DNA from: Clostridia bacterium UC5.1-1C12
GTDB lineage: Bacteria > Bacillota_I > Bacilli_A > Erysipelotrichales > Erysipelotrichaceae
Direction of reading: 5' to 3'
Assembly (NCBI GenBank): GCA_001305055.1
Contig: BBZX01000001.1
Span: 744,001 to 808,000 of the forward strand
DNA length: 64,000 nt
The notes under the pieces were generated by a model. It did not search any database. It saw only the letters and a list, made by a program, of their open reading frames with translations, and had not been told where the DNA came from. A program made the position numbers and the translations under genes. Below, piece by piece: positions 55,284 through 64,000 of this stretch. Numbering within the stretch: the first letter of the stretch is position 1; every line of letters begins with the position of its first letter.

Positions 55284-57283
55284 TTAGTCCTTTCCTAATG
55301 ATTCCGGCACGATTGAGAAGGTATTTGATATACCGTCACGAGCGTCATCATAATTTAATTTTGCCACTGATGCTAAAGACGCCAATGCACCGCTTGTATC
55401 ACGGCCATGCATCGGATTAGCACCTGGCGCAAAGGTTCACCGGCTTTACGGCCATCCGGTGTATTGCCTGTCTTCTTGCCATAAACGACGTTGCTTGTAA
55501 TTGTTAAGATGCTCATTGAATGAATACCGCCGCGGTATGTATGATGCTGTCTGAGCTTATCCATAAAATTCTTTACAAGATCGGCAGCCAGCTGATCGAC
55601 ACGATCATCATTGTTGCCATATTTAGGGAAATCACCTTCAACCTCATAATCAATGACGATGCCGTTTTCATCACGAATCGTCTTTACCTTTGCATATTTG
55701 ATTGCGGAAAGAGAATCAGCAACCACCGATAAACCGGCTACACCTGTCGCAAACAGCCGCCGTACATCATAGTCATGCAAAGCCATTTCGATCGCTTCAT
55801 AACAGTATTTATCATGCATATAATGAATGACATTGAGTGTATTGATATATAAACCTGCCAGCCAGTCCAAAGTTTGATCATATTTCTTCATTACTTCATC
55901 AAAATCAAGATATTCACTGGTGATCGGTTCAAAGCGCGGTGATACCTGAATCTTTTTCTTTTCATCGATACCGCCGTTGATTGAATAAAGCAAAGCTTTC
56001 GCAAGATTGGCACGGGCACCGAAGAACTGCATATCCTTGCCGACACGCATACAGCTTACACAGCAGGCAATACAATAATCATCGCCCATCTCAACACGCA
56101 TTAAGTCATCATTTTCATATTGAAGAGATGATGTCTCAATGGATAACTTGGCGCAATATTTCTTGAAGCCATCCGGCAGATGTTTTGACCATAAGACAGT
56201 CAGATTCGGTTCCGGTGCCGGCCCCAATGTTTCTAATGTATGTAAGACACGGAATGAATTTTTAGTTACTAAAGGCCGTCCGTCAATTCCTACACCGCCC
56301 ACTGATTCAGTAACCCATGTCGGATCACCTGAAAATAAATCATTGTATTCAGGCGTTCTCATAAATTTCACCAGACGTAATTTCATGATGAAATGATCCA
56401 TCAGTTCCTGTGCTTCAGATTCAGTAAGTATACCCTTTTCTAAATCACGCTGAATATAAATATCTAAGAATGTAGAAGTACGGCCTAATGACATAGCAGC
56501 CCCATTTTGATCCTTGACGGCTGCCAGATAACCAAAATAAACAGCCTGAATTGCTTCCTGTGCGGTTTTCGCCGGTTTAGAAATATCACAGCCATAAATT
56601 TCTGCCATCTTTTTAAGTTCACCTAAAGCTCTGATCTGTTCTGCCACTTCTTCACGGTCACGAATTTTATCTTCATACATGCTGCCGTTCAAGCGAATAC
56701 GCATTACTTCTTTTTTATCTGCAATCAAAGCATCAACACCATATAAAGCAATACGGCGATAATCACCAACGATACGGCCGCGTCCATAAGCATCAGGCAA
56801 ACCGGTAATGATACCGCATGTACGAGCCGCCCGCATCTCCGGTGTATAGGCATCAAAAACACCTTGATTATGTGTTTTCCTATATTCTGTGAAAATCTTC
56901 TTGATTTCAGGATCAAGCTCATAACCATAAGCTTCAAGGGCACTTTCACTCATACGGATACCGCCGAAAGGCTGCAAGGAACGTTTAAAAGGTTTATCCG
57001 TCTGGAAACCGACAATCTTTTCTAAATTTTTATTCAAATAACCCGCAGCATGGGAAGTCAATGTTGATACAACACCGGTATCTGCATCAAGTACACCGCC
57101 GGCTTCTCTTTCCTTTGCATTCAGCTCCATGACCTGCTGCCACAGTGTTTTTGTAGCTTCACTGGCATCCGCAAGGAAAGTCTCATCCCCTAAATAAGGG
57201 GTATAATTTTTCTGAATAAAATCACGTACATTGATTTCCTTCAGCCATTTACCTTCTTTAAACCCTGTCCATTCTTCTCTCAT
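55284..57283 (-). CDS. pflB: Formate acetyltransferase (pyruvate formate-lyase), main part
   Basis: PflB cleaves pyruvate with CoA to acetyl-CoA and formate under anaerobic conditions. It starts [20 protein letters not shown], a typical PFL N-terminus. The substrate pocket includes [12 protein letters not shown]. The catalytic Cys pair is in [12 protein letters not shown], followed by [21 protein letters not shown] shift near 55430 (one T short) restores [20 protein letters not shown] and the frame ends with ESLGKD at 55284. The glycyl-radical tail is in the next frame. The enzyme is activated by the upstream pflA product. Confidence 0.92.
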
Positions 57284-57288
57284 CTTGC

Positions 57289-57582
57289 TTACTCTCCTTG
57301 TTGATTGTATTGCCTGATTTTCGCATCAAGCCAAAGTGTGAGGATTTCCTTTGGCTGATAGCCATGCACCTCACCTAATAATTCATCATCACTTAACAGA
57401 ACCAGAGCCGGCAGATGTGTCAGTTCATAACGCTTCACATATTCTGCAATCTGTTCCAGTTCACCGATTTCTATAAAATCGCAATCATCACGTTCACCAA
57501 CTACTTGATGAACCACAGGCAGATTCTGTGCACAGCCTGCACAGACATCCCCATTCAGCTGTATCAGCCTAAACTTTTTCAT
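57289..57582 (-). CDS. Thioredoxin-like protein inside the pfl operon
   Basis: From ATG 57582 the 97-residue product [20 protein letters not shown] has a CAGC redox motif at residues 14-17 and the cis-Pro segment THLPALVLL near 60, so it has a thioredoxin fold with a shortened N-terminus. It overlaps the end of pflA and ends 5 nt before pflB, so it is co-translated with both. A role in protecting or reducing the activation system is possible but only inferred. Confidence 0.78.
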   Translation of the reverse strand: MKKFRLIQLNGDVCAGCAQNLPVVHQVVGERDDCDFIEIGELEQIAEYVKRYELTHLPALVLLSDDELLGEVHGYQPKEILTLWLDAKIRQYNQQGE

Positions 57583-58303
57583 ACCGATCTCCACTCAGAA
57601 TTTCTCTGGCTCTGGCAATACTTTCAGCACTTGGCGCTTCAACACCCGCTAAAGGATAAGACAGGCCAAGCTTTTGATACTTAACGATGCCCATCGTATG
57701 ATAAGGCAGAACCTCTGTCTTTTCTACATTCGATAAAGTATTGATCCAAGCCCGCATTGCCAGTAAATGCTTTTCATCATCCGTATATCCCGGTACCAGT
57801 ACATGCCTGATCCAAACGGGCACATGATGCTGATCTAAAAATGATGCGAAAGCAAATACCCGCTCATTCTCAAATCCGCATAAGGCTTTATGCTCTGCAT
57901 TGTCCATATGCTTCATGTCAAGCAGTACAAGATCACATACTTCAGTTAATCTGATATACCGATCATCCTTAATGTCAAAGGTAATTCCCGAGGTATCCAG
58001 ACATGTATGAATGCCATGCTGTTTACATAAAGCAAATAATTCAAGTACAAAATCAAGCTGCAGACATGCTTCGCCGCCGCTGATTGTCAAGCCTCCCGTA
58101 TCCTTATAATAAGGACGATACTTCATGATTTCATTTAAAATCTCATCAGCATTCTTGATAATGCCGCTTTTAAGATCCCAAGTATCAGGATTATGACAAT
58201 ATAGACAGCGCATCGAACAGCCCTGCATAAATAACACAAAACGTATTCCCGGACCATCAACGGTGCCAAATGTTTCAATTGAATGAATTCTGCCTTGAAC
58301 CAT
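57569..58303 (-). CDS. pflA: Pyruvate formate-lyase activating enzyme
   Basis: PflA is the radical SAM enzyme that puts the glycyl radical on PFL. The 244-residue product has GTVDGPGIRFVLFMQGC and the cluster motif CSMRCLYCHNP (CxxxCxxC), then LTISGGEACLQLDFVLELF, and CDLVLLDMKHMD, all canonical. The start at 58303 follows a GAGGGAACC site. It is first in the operon pflA, thioredoxin-like, pflB, radical-domain frame, and sits behind the ZTP riboswitch. Confidence 0.95.
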   Translation of the reverse strand: MVQGRIHSIETFGTVDGPGIRFVLFMQGCSMRCLYCHNPDTWDLKSGIIKNADEILNEIMKYRPYYKDTGGLTISGGEACLQLDFVLELFALCKQHGIHTCLDTSGITFDIKDDRYIRLTEVCDLVLLDMKHMDNAEHKALCGFENERVFAFASFLDQHHVPVWIRHVLVPGYTDDEKHLLAMRAWINTLSNVEKTEVLPYHTMGIVKYQKLGLSYPLAGVEAPSAESIARAREILSGDRYEKV

Positions 58304-58379
58304 GGGTTCCCTCCGTTCTGTATGTTTAGTCTATCGAAAGTCAGCGAATCTGTAAAGTAAAAACACTTAAAAAGAATAC

Positions 58380-58474
58380 AAAAAAGCCGACTCTCCCGGA
58401 CGAGGTGCCCAGACGGTCGGCGCTGCAATGTCATACTTCATGTGGTTAATTCCACTTCCGTCAGTCGTATAACT
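58380..58474 (-). promoter_or_regulatory. ZTP (pfl-type) riboswitch controlling the pfl operon
   Basis: On the minus strand the leader reads ACGACTGACGGAAGTGG, then AACCACATG, and after a variable part GCCGACCGTCTGGGCA, the conserved halves of the pfl/ZTP motif that binds ZMP/ZTP. The 3' half GCCGAC is also the 5' arm of a terminator (58421-58416 with 58391-58386) followed by six T, so ligand binding should prevent termination. It lies about 77 nt before the pflA start. The identification rests on recalled consensus. Confidence 0.8.
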
Positions 58475-58480
58475 ATTAAT

Positions 58481-58510
58481 AAAATAGCATTGAACATTAG
58501 GCTTTGTCAA
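58481..58510 (-). promoter_or_regulatory. Promoter of the ZTP riboswitch and pfl operon
   Basis: On the minus strand TTGACA (58510-58505) and TATTTT (58486-58481) with an 18-bp spacer, starting transcription near 58474, right at the aptamer. Confidence 0.65.
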
Positions 58511-58694
58511 GTCCGAAGCTGAAATTATCAGAGTGAAAATAGAAGATAAGCTGTATAATAAAAATAATCCAGCTTCATATAATGTTCTGCAAATCATATC
58601 TATAATTCAAGTATGCAAGTATTCCAAACAATCTTTCAATATTCTTATTATAATAACTGCTCTGATGAATAAATGTGATTTGCAATGAACAATT
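58511..58694. other. AT-rich intergenic stretch
   Basis: No open frame, promoter pair or strong hairpin is evident between the pfl promoter and the frame at 58695. Confidence 0.4.
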
Positions 58695-58925
58695 TTACTG
58701 GAATTTCTCTAAAAATAAATTAAACATTTTCACTAGAATAATATTCCGGAAAGTTTTGTGCAAATGGTTCTCCAATATGTTTTTTAGGATCTCTAATAAT
58801 TTCCCTTCATCTGAATCACTTACTGCAAGTATAATTTTCCCTATTTTATAATAATATTGCTTTAGAGGATATATTTTACCACTATATTCACCATCCTTGC
58901 TCATGTTATAAGCATCATTTTTCAT
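58695..58925 (-). CDS. Doubtful small hypothetical protein
   Basis: A 76-codon frame, MKNDAYNMSKDGEYSGKIYP and on to LLEILKNILENHLHKTFRNI, with no ribosome site and a mostly lysine-rich, isoleucine-rich content as expected of AT-rich DNA. It starts within 12 bases of the divergent frame at 58937, leaving no room for promoters. It may be a relic or chance. Confidence 0.25.
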   Translation of the reverse strand: MKNDAYNMSKDGEYSGKIYPLKQYYYKIGKIILAVSDSDEGKLLEILKNILENHLHKTFRNIILVKMFNLFLEKFQ

Positions 58926-58936
58926 CTCATCATTTG

Positions 58937-59242
58937 ATGGATATTAGATATGTAGTAGCTCTTTCTATTGCAGTTGGGCATCTTGTTGGATTATTTTTTG
59001 CATTATATCTTGATGAGTTAAGAATACACTATATTCTTCTGTATCATAATATAGTTGATTTAACTGATTTAAGCATAGAATTACGATCTCCAAAGGGAGC
59101 TTATACTTGGTTTTATACCATTTTATTATTCATGGTAATTGGCATCATATTACAAAAATTCTTTTTCAAAACCAATGAACCCTCATTAATTAAAACCATT
59201 TCTGAATCATTAAAAACGTTTATTAAAAATAAAAAGCTGTGA
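58937..59242 (+). CDS. Hypothetical membrane protein, possibly truncated
   Basis: The frame encodes about 101 residues with two membrane segments (VVALSIAVGHLVGLFFALYL and FYTILLFMVIGIILQKFFF) and a basic C-terminal tail. There is no ribosome site before the ATG at 58937, so the N-terminus may be lost. A strong terminator follows directly, which supports past or present expression. No family recognised. Confidence 0.4.
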   Translation: MDIRYVVALSIAVGHLVGLFFALYLDELRIHYILLYHNIVDLTDLSIELRSPKGAYTWFYTILLFMVIGIILQKFFFKTNEPSLIKTISESLKTFIKNKKL

Positions 59243-59282
59243 TCAATAAGAGAAAAATACTCCAAAGATCATAGCTTTTTTA
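59232..59282 (+). terminator. Terminator of the 58937 gene
   Basis: AAAAGCT, one base, TGATC (59232-59244) pairs with GATCA, one base, AGCTTTT (59267-59279), then more T. The stop codon lies in the stem. Confidence 0.65.
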
Positions 59283-59316
59283 CATTCTTTCAGTCAATCA
59301 CATATGATGAAGAAGA

Positions 59317-60543
59317 TTAATAAGACATATCCAGTTCACTCAACTGCTCGTTGAATCTTTTGATACTGATTGAGTTATCATTGCCCCCTTAATAATAAGC
59401 ACACAAGTATCAATGTGAAAAATCATTTCAGTATGATCATTCAAATAATAACCCTCAGCTTCATAGTTATCATTAACCGGTTCAAGCTCATTATTCCCCT
59501 TATCTTTTTGATGTAATAAGGCTTTATAGACAAACTCACTTGTCTTACTGTCCTTCGCTATATATAAGTTATAATTATATTTTCCTGAATCAGAAACAAA
59601 TTCACATTGATAAGGAATAAAATAGCTGCTGCTCTTCGTGAAGTTCCCTCCATGGCTGGATCGTTCATGCGGATAACACGGCTTGTATCTACTGACGGCT
59701 TCGGCATGATTGCTTGAATTGCACCGATTGCCAAACAGCTGCCAATATAACATAAAACAAAAACCTTGACATATTTTCCTGTCTTTAATTTACGCCCTTC
59801 ATTTCGTTTTAGATAATGCATCACAAATAGCATATTCGCAAAAGCTGCCACAACATAAATACTCTTACCTAAACTTCCTGATGCAGTAATTTAAGACCTA
59901 GATAAATAGCATCACCGCCAAAGACAAGAACCATAAGTATTACTGAGAAAATTGAATTAGTTAACAGATGATTCTTTTTATTATAAATATTATGGACTGC
60001 ATTCTTTTTGATTCTTATATACTGCACACTTGAAAACAAGATATAAATAAAGCCTAACGGTACAATAAGTAATGTCACTAAAAATAAATCATCCTCAAAA
60101 ATAGCAAACGGCTGCAAGATTGCAGATATGATGGCTAAAACAATAAGTGAAAGCGCAGAATAGATATTCGATTTAATATTTCTAAGCTGCTGCTGACACG
60201 CAAGCTCACAAGCCAATTCATCATCACTTTGCAGAGGGACTGGATCAACACCCGATAATGCTTTAAACACCTGAAATTCTTTATAGCCATCTACATACTC
60301 CCAACCGCTGTGAGCACATAAATCACGATATTCCATCAATTTTTCATCATCATTATTGCGGCGCGGCTGTGAGAAAATATCCACCGTATAACGGCATGAT
60401 TGTTTCTCACCTTTAACAAACACAGCACTTGATGCATTAAGTTTGTGAAAATGCCAGCCTTTTGCCGCAAACCGTTCAAACAAGCCACTCATTTCAGACG
60501 TATCATTTACCCCATAATTAAGCGGAATCCAACATTTTTTCAT
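59317..60543 (-). CDS. DUF2812-domain membrane protein, copy 2 (about three apparent frameshifts)
   Basis: The start MKKCWIPLNYGVNDTSEMSG and GWHFHKLNASSAVFVKGEKQ form the DUF2812 domain (residues 1-110), followed by four membrane segments. Shifts near 59875, 59645 and 59375 join SIYVVAAFANMLFVMHYLKR and SSYFIPYQCEFVSDSGKYNY to an end homologous with copy 1 (RFNEQLSELDMSY). About 408 residues. It is a diverged tandem duplicate of the next gene and in the same operon with PadR. The ribosome site is AAGGAGG. Confidence 0.75.
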
Positions 60544-60561
60544 GAGATTCACCTCCTTAGA

Positions 60562-61842
60562 TTAGTATGAAAGATCTAAATTATTCAACTGCTCATTGAA
60601 TCGCTCAATCACCATAGGCTCATCCAGTCTGCGATTACTTTCAATGACAATAATACCGGTATCGATATGTACAATAATACTCTTATGTTCTTCATTCAGA
60701 TAATAACCTTGAGCAGTGTAAGGTTCTTGCAATGGCTCCAATGTTTTTTTCAATTCTTCGGCCGTTGCATTCCATTCAGCTTTATTCATTAAATATTCAT
60801 CAAATACAAGATTGCTTGTATCCAAATCTTTAGCAACATACAGTTCATAACTATAATTCCCTGAAGCTATTTTAAATTTACATTGATAAGGAATAAAATA
60901 ACTGCTGCTTTTTGTGAAACTTCCCTCAAAATCAGGATCAATCATACGGATAATACGGCTTTCATCTACAGGGTGATCAAAGGAAAAGAATACTTTACTA
61001 ATCCCGCTTATTACTAAATAAGCAATACAGCAGATCAAGACAATACCAATATGAGTACCTATCTTCAACTGGCGGCCATCTTCTCGCTTTTCAACATATT
61101 TAGTTACAAGAGCAATCATTAACATGCTTGTCACAAAGGGAAGTTCGGTTACTGTTTCACCATGGTATAATTTATAAAACAGCAGTACGCTCATAAACAA
61201 GATAAAAGAAATGCTTAAAAAGAACTTTATCAAAAAACTGCTTAATAAATGGTGCTTAGTTTTAAATTCACCGGTGAATAAATATTCCTTTTTCATTTTA
61301 ATGATTTCAAATAGCTTGAAACATAATTTAAAACCATATATCAGAATAAAGAGAGGTAAAACTATAAAATCAAAGATCAAATATAAATCATTAGCCAGAT
61401 AGACTTTAGGTAAATATTTGAATATTATTACTAAAAAGGCGATGGCTGCAATGAGTGAAATAATTATGGTTATTAGCGTTACCTTCTCATTTAGATAAAC
61501 ATGATCAAATTCAAGATCAGAATCACTTTGCAGAGGCATTTGTTTACAACCTTTGATAGCTTTAAACACTTGATATTGTCCGAAACCGTCGATATGCTCC
61601 CAGCCATTCTGTCTGCACATTTCATAATATTCATAAACACTTTCGTCATCATCTCGCTTACGTGGGGGAATCAGACATTCCACAGTAAAAGGAACAGTCT
61701 GTTTTTCACCTTTTATAAATAATGCACTGAAAGCATAGAGCTTATGAAAATGCCAGCCTTTCTTTGCAAGCTTTTCAAATAATTCACTCATTGCATGTGT
61801 ATCTTTGACATTATAATATAATGGAATCCAGCATTTTTTCAT
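60562..61842 (-). CDS. DUF2812-domain membrane protein, copy 1
   Basis: The intact copy, 426 residues: DUF2812 domain (MKKCWIPLYYNVKDTHAMSE, then KKGWHFHKLYAFSALFIKGE), membrane helices near 130-155, 165-190, 210-235, 240-255 and 275-295, and an extracytoplasmic C-terminal domain (SYFIPYQCKFKIASGNYSYE) about 150 residues long ending in VIERFNEQLNNLDLSY. DUF2812 genes usually accompany PadR regulators; the function is unknown. The gene starts 17 nt past the PadR stop, with GGGGAGG in between. Confidence 0.85.
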   Translation of the reverse strand: MKKCWIPLYYNVKDTHAMSELFEKLAKKGWHFHKLYAFSALFIKGEKQTVPFTVECLIPPRKRDDDESVYEYYEMCRQNGWEHIDGFGQYQVFKAIKGCKQMPLQSDSDLEFDHVYLNEKVTLITIIISLIAAIAFLVIIFKYLPKVYLANDLYLIFDFIVLPLFILIYGFKLCFKLFEIIKMKKEYLFTGEFKTKHHLLSSFLIKFFLSISFILFMSVLLFYKLYHGETVTELPFVTSMLMIALVTKYVEKREDGRQLKIGTHIGIVLICCIAYLVISGISKVFFSFDHPVDESRIIRMIDPDFEGSFTKSSSYFIPYQCKFKIASGNYSYELYVAKDLDTSNLVFDEYLMNKAEWNATAEELKKTLEPLQEPYTAQGYYLNEEHKSIIVHIDTGIIVIESNRRLDEPMVIERFNEQLNNLDLSY

Positions 61843-61858
61843 GGGCTTCACCTCCCCT

Positions 61859-62170
61859 TTAATCACTCATTAATGCTTCTCCCTCTTCACTCATGACTTT
61901 AAGCCGATTTAACTCCTGTCTCAGCAATGTTCTGCCATTCTCTGTAACGACATACGTTTTTCGCCTGCCGTCATCTGCAATTTGATTAATTATTCCTTCA
62001 TTTTCAAAACGTGCCAAGAGTGCATATAATGTACCAGCGCCAACCTGCACCCTGCCTTTAGAAATTTCAGTTATCTTCTGCATGATTTCATAACCATAAC
62101 AAGGCGTAAGCAAGGCCAGCAAAATATAATACATGGGTTCACTTAATGTCTGAAACTGATTTCTTGCCAC
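61859..62170 (-). CDS. PadR-family regulator of the DUF2812 genes
   Basis: A 103-residue PadR winged helix: SEPMYYILLALLTPCYGYEI, then GAGTLYALLARFENEGIINQ and GRRKTYVVTENGR. It starts at GTG 62170 with TAGGTGATAA before it. It leads an operon with both DUF2812 genes, a frequent arrangement in Firmicutes where PadR represses its partner until a stress signal arrives. The operator candidate lies directly upstream. Confidence 0.9.
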   Translation of the reverse strand: MARNQFQTLSEPMYYILLALLTPCYGYEIMQKITEISKGRVQVGAGTLYALLARFENEGIINQIADDGRRKTYVVTENGRTLLRQELNRLKVMSEEGEALMSD

Positions 62171-62178
62171 TTTATCAC

Positions 62179-62215
62179 CTACTATCGATACTCGCTATAT
62201 CTACTATCAATATAG
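62179..62215 (-). promoter_or_regulatory. PadR operator candidate
   Basis: CTATAT (62195-62200) and ATATAG (62210-62215) form an inverted repeat with a 9-base spacer. CTACTATC is also repeated directly at 62179-62186 and 62201-62208, 22 bp apart. PadR family operators are inverted repeats of this size. Confidence 0.5.
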
Positions 62216-62248
62216 CATAGATTTAACATTTCAGCAAGAGCAAGCAAG

Positions 62249-62292
62249 AAAAAGCCAGCGCATTGGACGCTTGACCCGATGGCTGGCTTTGT
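62249..62292. terminator. Terminator-like hairpin between PadR and YheO-type genes
   Basis: AAAGCCAGC (62251-62259) pairs with GCTGGCTTT (62282-62290). On the minus strand it ends in TTTTTC, so it can stop transcripts from the YheO-type gene. Confidence 0.6.
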
Positions 62293-62381
62293 TTGTTATC
62301 CTACATGTAAATAATTCCATTCGCTGCAGCAGAACAGTGAATCAAATATTATCCATACAGCTTGCTGATTAACATTCGAAC

Positions 62382-63044
62382 TTATTTCTTTGCTTTATTG
62401 CGGATATGCATATAAACAGTATTTTTAGAAATTCCCAGTAAATTAGCTACTTTCACAACAGCATCCTTGATATTGAAAATCCCCCGTTCATCCAGCTGAT
62501 AAACAATATATTTATTTTTATTGCTGGCACTGATCGACTGATCAGCATAGATTTCATTCTTTACTGCTTCTAACGCGGTTTCAATCAATTCATCTGAATT
62601 CTCCGCAAAGTTTTCCTTAGGGGTATTCACCGGCGGTGTTGACACAGGCAGCATCGTTTGAAGGATATCATGAAGAGGTGTATTCATATAGAAATTGATA
62701 CAGAATAAGCCGACAATTCTGCCTTTATCCCCTCGAATAGCAATCGTGGTTGATTTTAGAGGTTCACCTTTACGATTTTTACTAAAATATGTAATATAAT
62801 CTTCTTGCCCTTTTGATATTTCATCAAGCATATTTAATGCTAAGTCTGTGATTGGCGCCCCTACTTTACGGCCTGTATGTTCACCATTGATTATACAAAT
62901 AACTGAATGTTCAAAGCTCTCAAGACTATGTAAAACCATTTCATAACCATTCCCCAGATAAAAGGCTAAGCCTTGAATCATCGTTATATAGGAATTTAAG
63001 ATTACTCGATCGACTTTAGTTAATTTTATTGGTTGATGTGCCAT
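62382..63044 (-). CDS. YheO-type PAS and HTH transcriptional regulator
   Basis: The 220-residue protein has an N-terminal YheO/PAS domain (NGYEMVLHSLESFEHSVICI, then GHL-like turn replaced by GEHTGRKVGAPITDLALNML, and KSTTIAIRGDKGRIVGLFCI) and a C-terminal helix-turn-helix (IFNIKDAVVKVANLLGISKN with TVYMHIRN). Such regulators (DauR-like) often sense amino-acid-related ligands. The neighbouring gene on the same strand upstream is an aminotransferase, a plausible partner in regulation. Confidence 0.88.
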   Translation of the reverse strand: MAHQPIKLTKVDRVILNSYITMIQGLAFYLGNGYEMVLHSLESFEHSVICIINGEHTGRKVGAPITDLALNMLDEISKGQEDYITYFSKNRKGEPLKSTTIAIRGDKGRIVGLFCINFYMNTPLHDILQTMLPVSTPPVNTPKENFAENSDELIETALEAVKNEIYADQSISASNKNKYIVYQLDERGIFNIKDAVVKVANLLGISKNTVYMHIRNKAKK

Positions 63045-63170
63045 ATTCTTCCCCTTTTCAACAACGCTTGTTAAAGTATGCGATGTTTCCTTTCCATGTT
63101 ATATATAGTATATCGCTGAAATATCGTTCAATCAATGATGAATTTCCGGATTTCACTAAAATAATTTTTA

Positions 63171-64000
63171 TTATTGATGATATTTCTCTAATGCTTTTTT
63201 TATTCTTAATAACGCGTCAACAACTCTTTGATTATCGCGATATACGCCTAATACAATGCGTAAATGACCCTCGCCGCCAATACCATAGTTAATGCCATCG
63301 TTCACCGATACCTTTGCTTCTTTGACTAAATAACTAACAATATCACTGGATTTGCCTAATTCCGATACATTGACCCAACATAAGAAGCCCGATTCAGGCA
63401 TCAGCATGCTGACATGAGGAATGGAGTTGATAATTTCATATGCTTTTTTCCTTCGATAATCAAAGGCTGTCTCAAATTCTTTCATAAAGGAAGGATCTTC
63501 AAGAGCCGCGAGAATTGCTAACTGACTGACCGTATTTGTCGCGCCAAGCACAGAAACAGCATTGGCAAACATCGTATCCATTATCACATCACTGCATACT
63601 AAATAGGCAACCCGATATCCGCTAAGCCCCATCCCCTTTGAGAATGAGAATACCGTGATCGTTCTCTCAAACATCCCCGGTAAAGAGGCTGGTGTAATCA
63701 TTTCATTCTCATAACAGAAATCTTCAAAAGCCTGATCACAAACTAAAAGCAAGTCATGACGAATGACAAAATCGGCTAAGGCTTCCAGTGAAGAACGATT
63801 AAATACCGTTGTTGTCGGATTATTAGGATGCGTTAATACAACCATCTTAGTATGCTCACTCACCCGCTTTTCAAATTCATCAATTTCAAGCTGAAAAATG
63901 ATTGCTTTCCTTTAAGGGTACAGGAATCGTGCGGCCGCCCATGATTTCAACATTTAAGAAATTATTAGGGTAGCTTGGCGCTGGAATAAGTACCTCATCA
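63171..64000 (-). CDS. PLP-dependent aminotransferase class I/II (5' end outside the window, apparent frameshift)
   Basis: The visible part reads VLIPAPSYPNNFLNVEIMGG, a shift near 63900 (one T short), then VVLTHPNNPTTTVFNRSSLE with the conserved Asn, LLVCDQAFEDFCYE with the Asp that contacts PLP nitrogen, and FSFSKGMGLSGYRVAYLVCS with the Schiff-base Lys. The C-terminal domain ends LLRIKKALEKYHQ, with GGEGHLRIVLGVYR holding the carboxylate-binding Arg. At least 275 residues of about 390. Substrate unknown; the YheO-type regulator follows. Confidence 0.9.

Noticed and set aside
1..64000. tRNA and rRNA genes
   Set aside because: I saw no cloverleaf with GTTCRA-type T-loop nor rRNA signature in the intergenic regions.

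Overview
The window is a chromosomal piece of a spore-forming, low-to-moderate-GC Firmicute. It carries sigG, sigE and spoIIGA, a SleC-type cortex-lytic protein, and strong AGGAGG ribosome sites. The gene mix (mixed-acid fermentation by pyruvate formate-lyase, oleate hydratase, many small XRE/MerR/PadR regulators) fits a gut anaerobe, possibly Erysipelotrichia; this placement is inference. About 30 genes are cut by single-base shifts, and most that I traced lie in short homopolymers. I read these mainly as base-calling errors and annotate the genes as whole, naming each shift.

Layout. 1-5.4 kb: division and sporulation block (ylmH, sepF, ymxH, sigG, sigE, spoIIGA). 5.5-12.5 kb: OYE-type reductase, DD-carboxypeptidase, a two-component system. 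12.6-19.2 kb: rpiA, hpf, adenosine deaminase, a MerR/GNAT pair, M19 dipeptidase and phospholipase-like genes. 19.3-27.2 kb: sleC-like gene, BceB-like permease, DUF2779 protein, then a gene-free stretch holding a large structured RNA candidate of about 570 nt. 27.2-30.5 kb: five related small-RNA units with C-rich unpaired motifs and terminators, four of them with a box 47-48 bp before the -10. 32.76-39.91 kb: decayed mobile element with a MarR-controlled heterodimeric ABC exporter, inserted into the terminator of a CmpB-like gene. 39.9-45.5 kb: Na/Pi symporter and a metal-regulated siderophore uptake operon. 45.6-47.8 kb: MATE exporter and cytidylate-kinase-like gene behind a pseudoknot-and-terminator leader. 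49-54 kb: oleate hydratase, TetR, an XRE protein with helical repeats. 53.8-58.5 kb: amidohydrolase and a pflA-thioredoxin-pflB operon behind a ZTP riboswitch, with the glycyl-radical domain as a separate reading frame. 59-64 kb: PadR with two DUF2812 paralogues, a YheO-type regulator and an aminotransferase.

The most novel material is RNA: the five-member small-RNA family with its shared upstream box, the large structured RNA, and the MATE leader.
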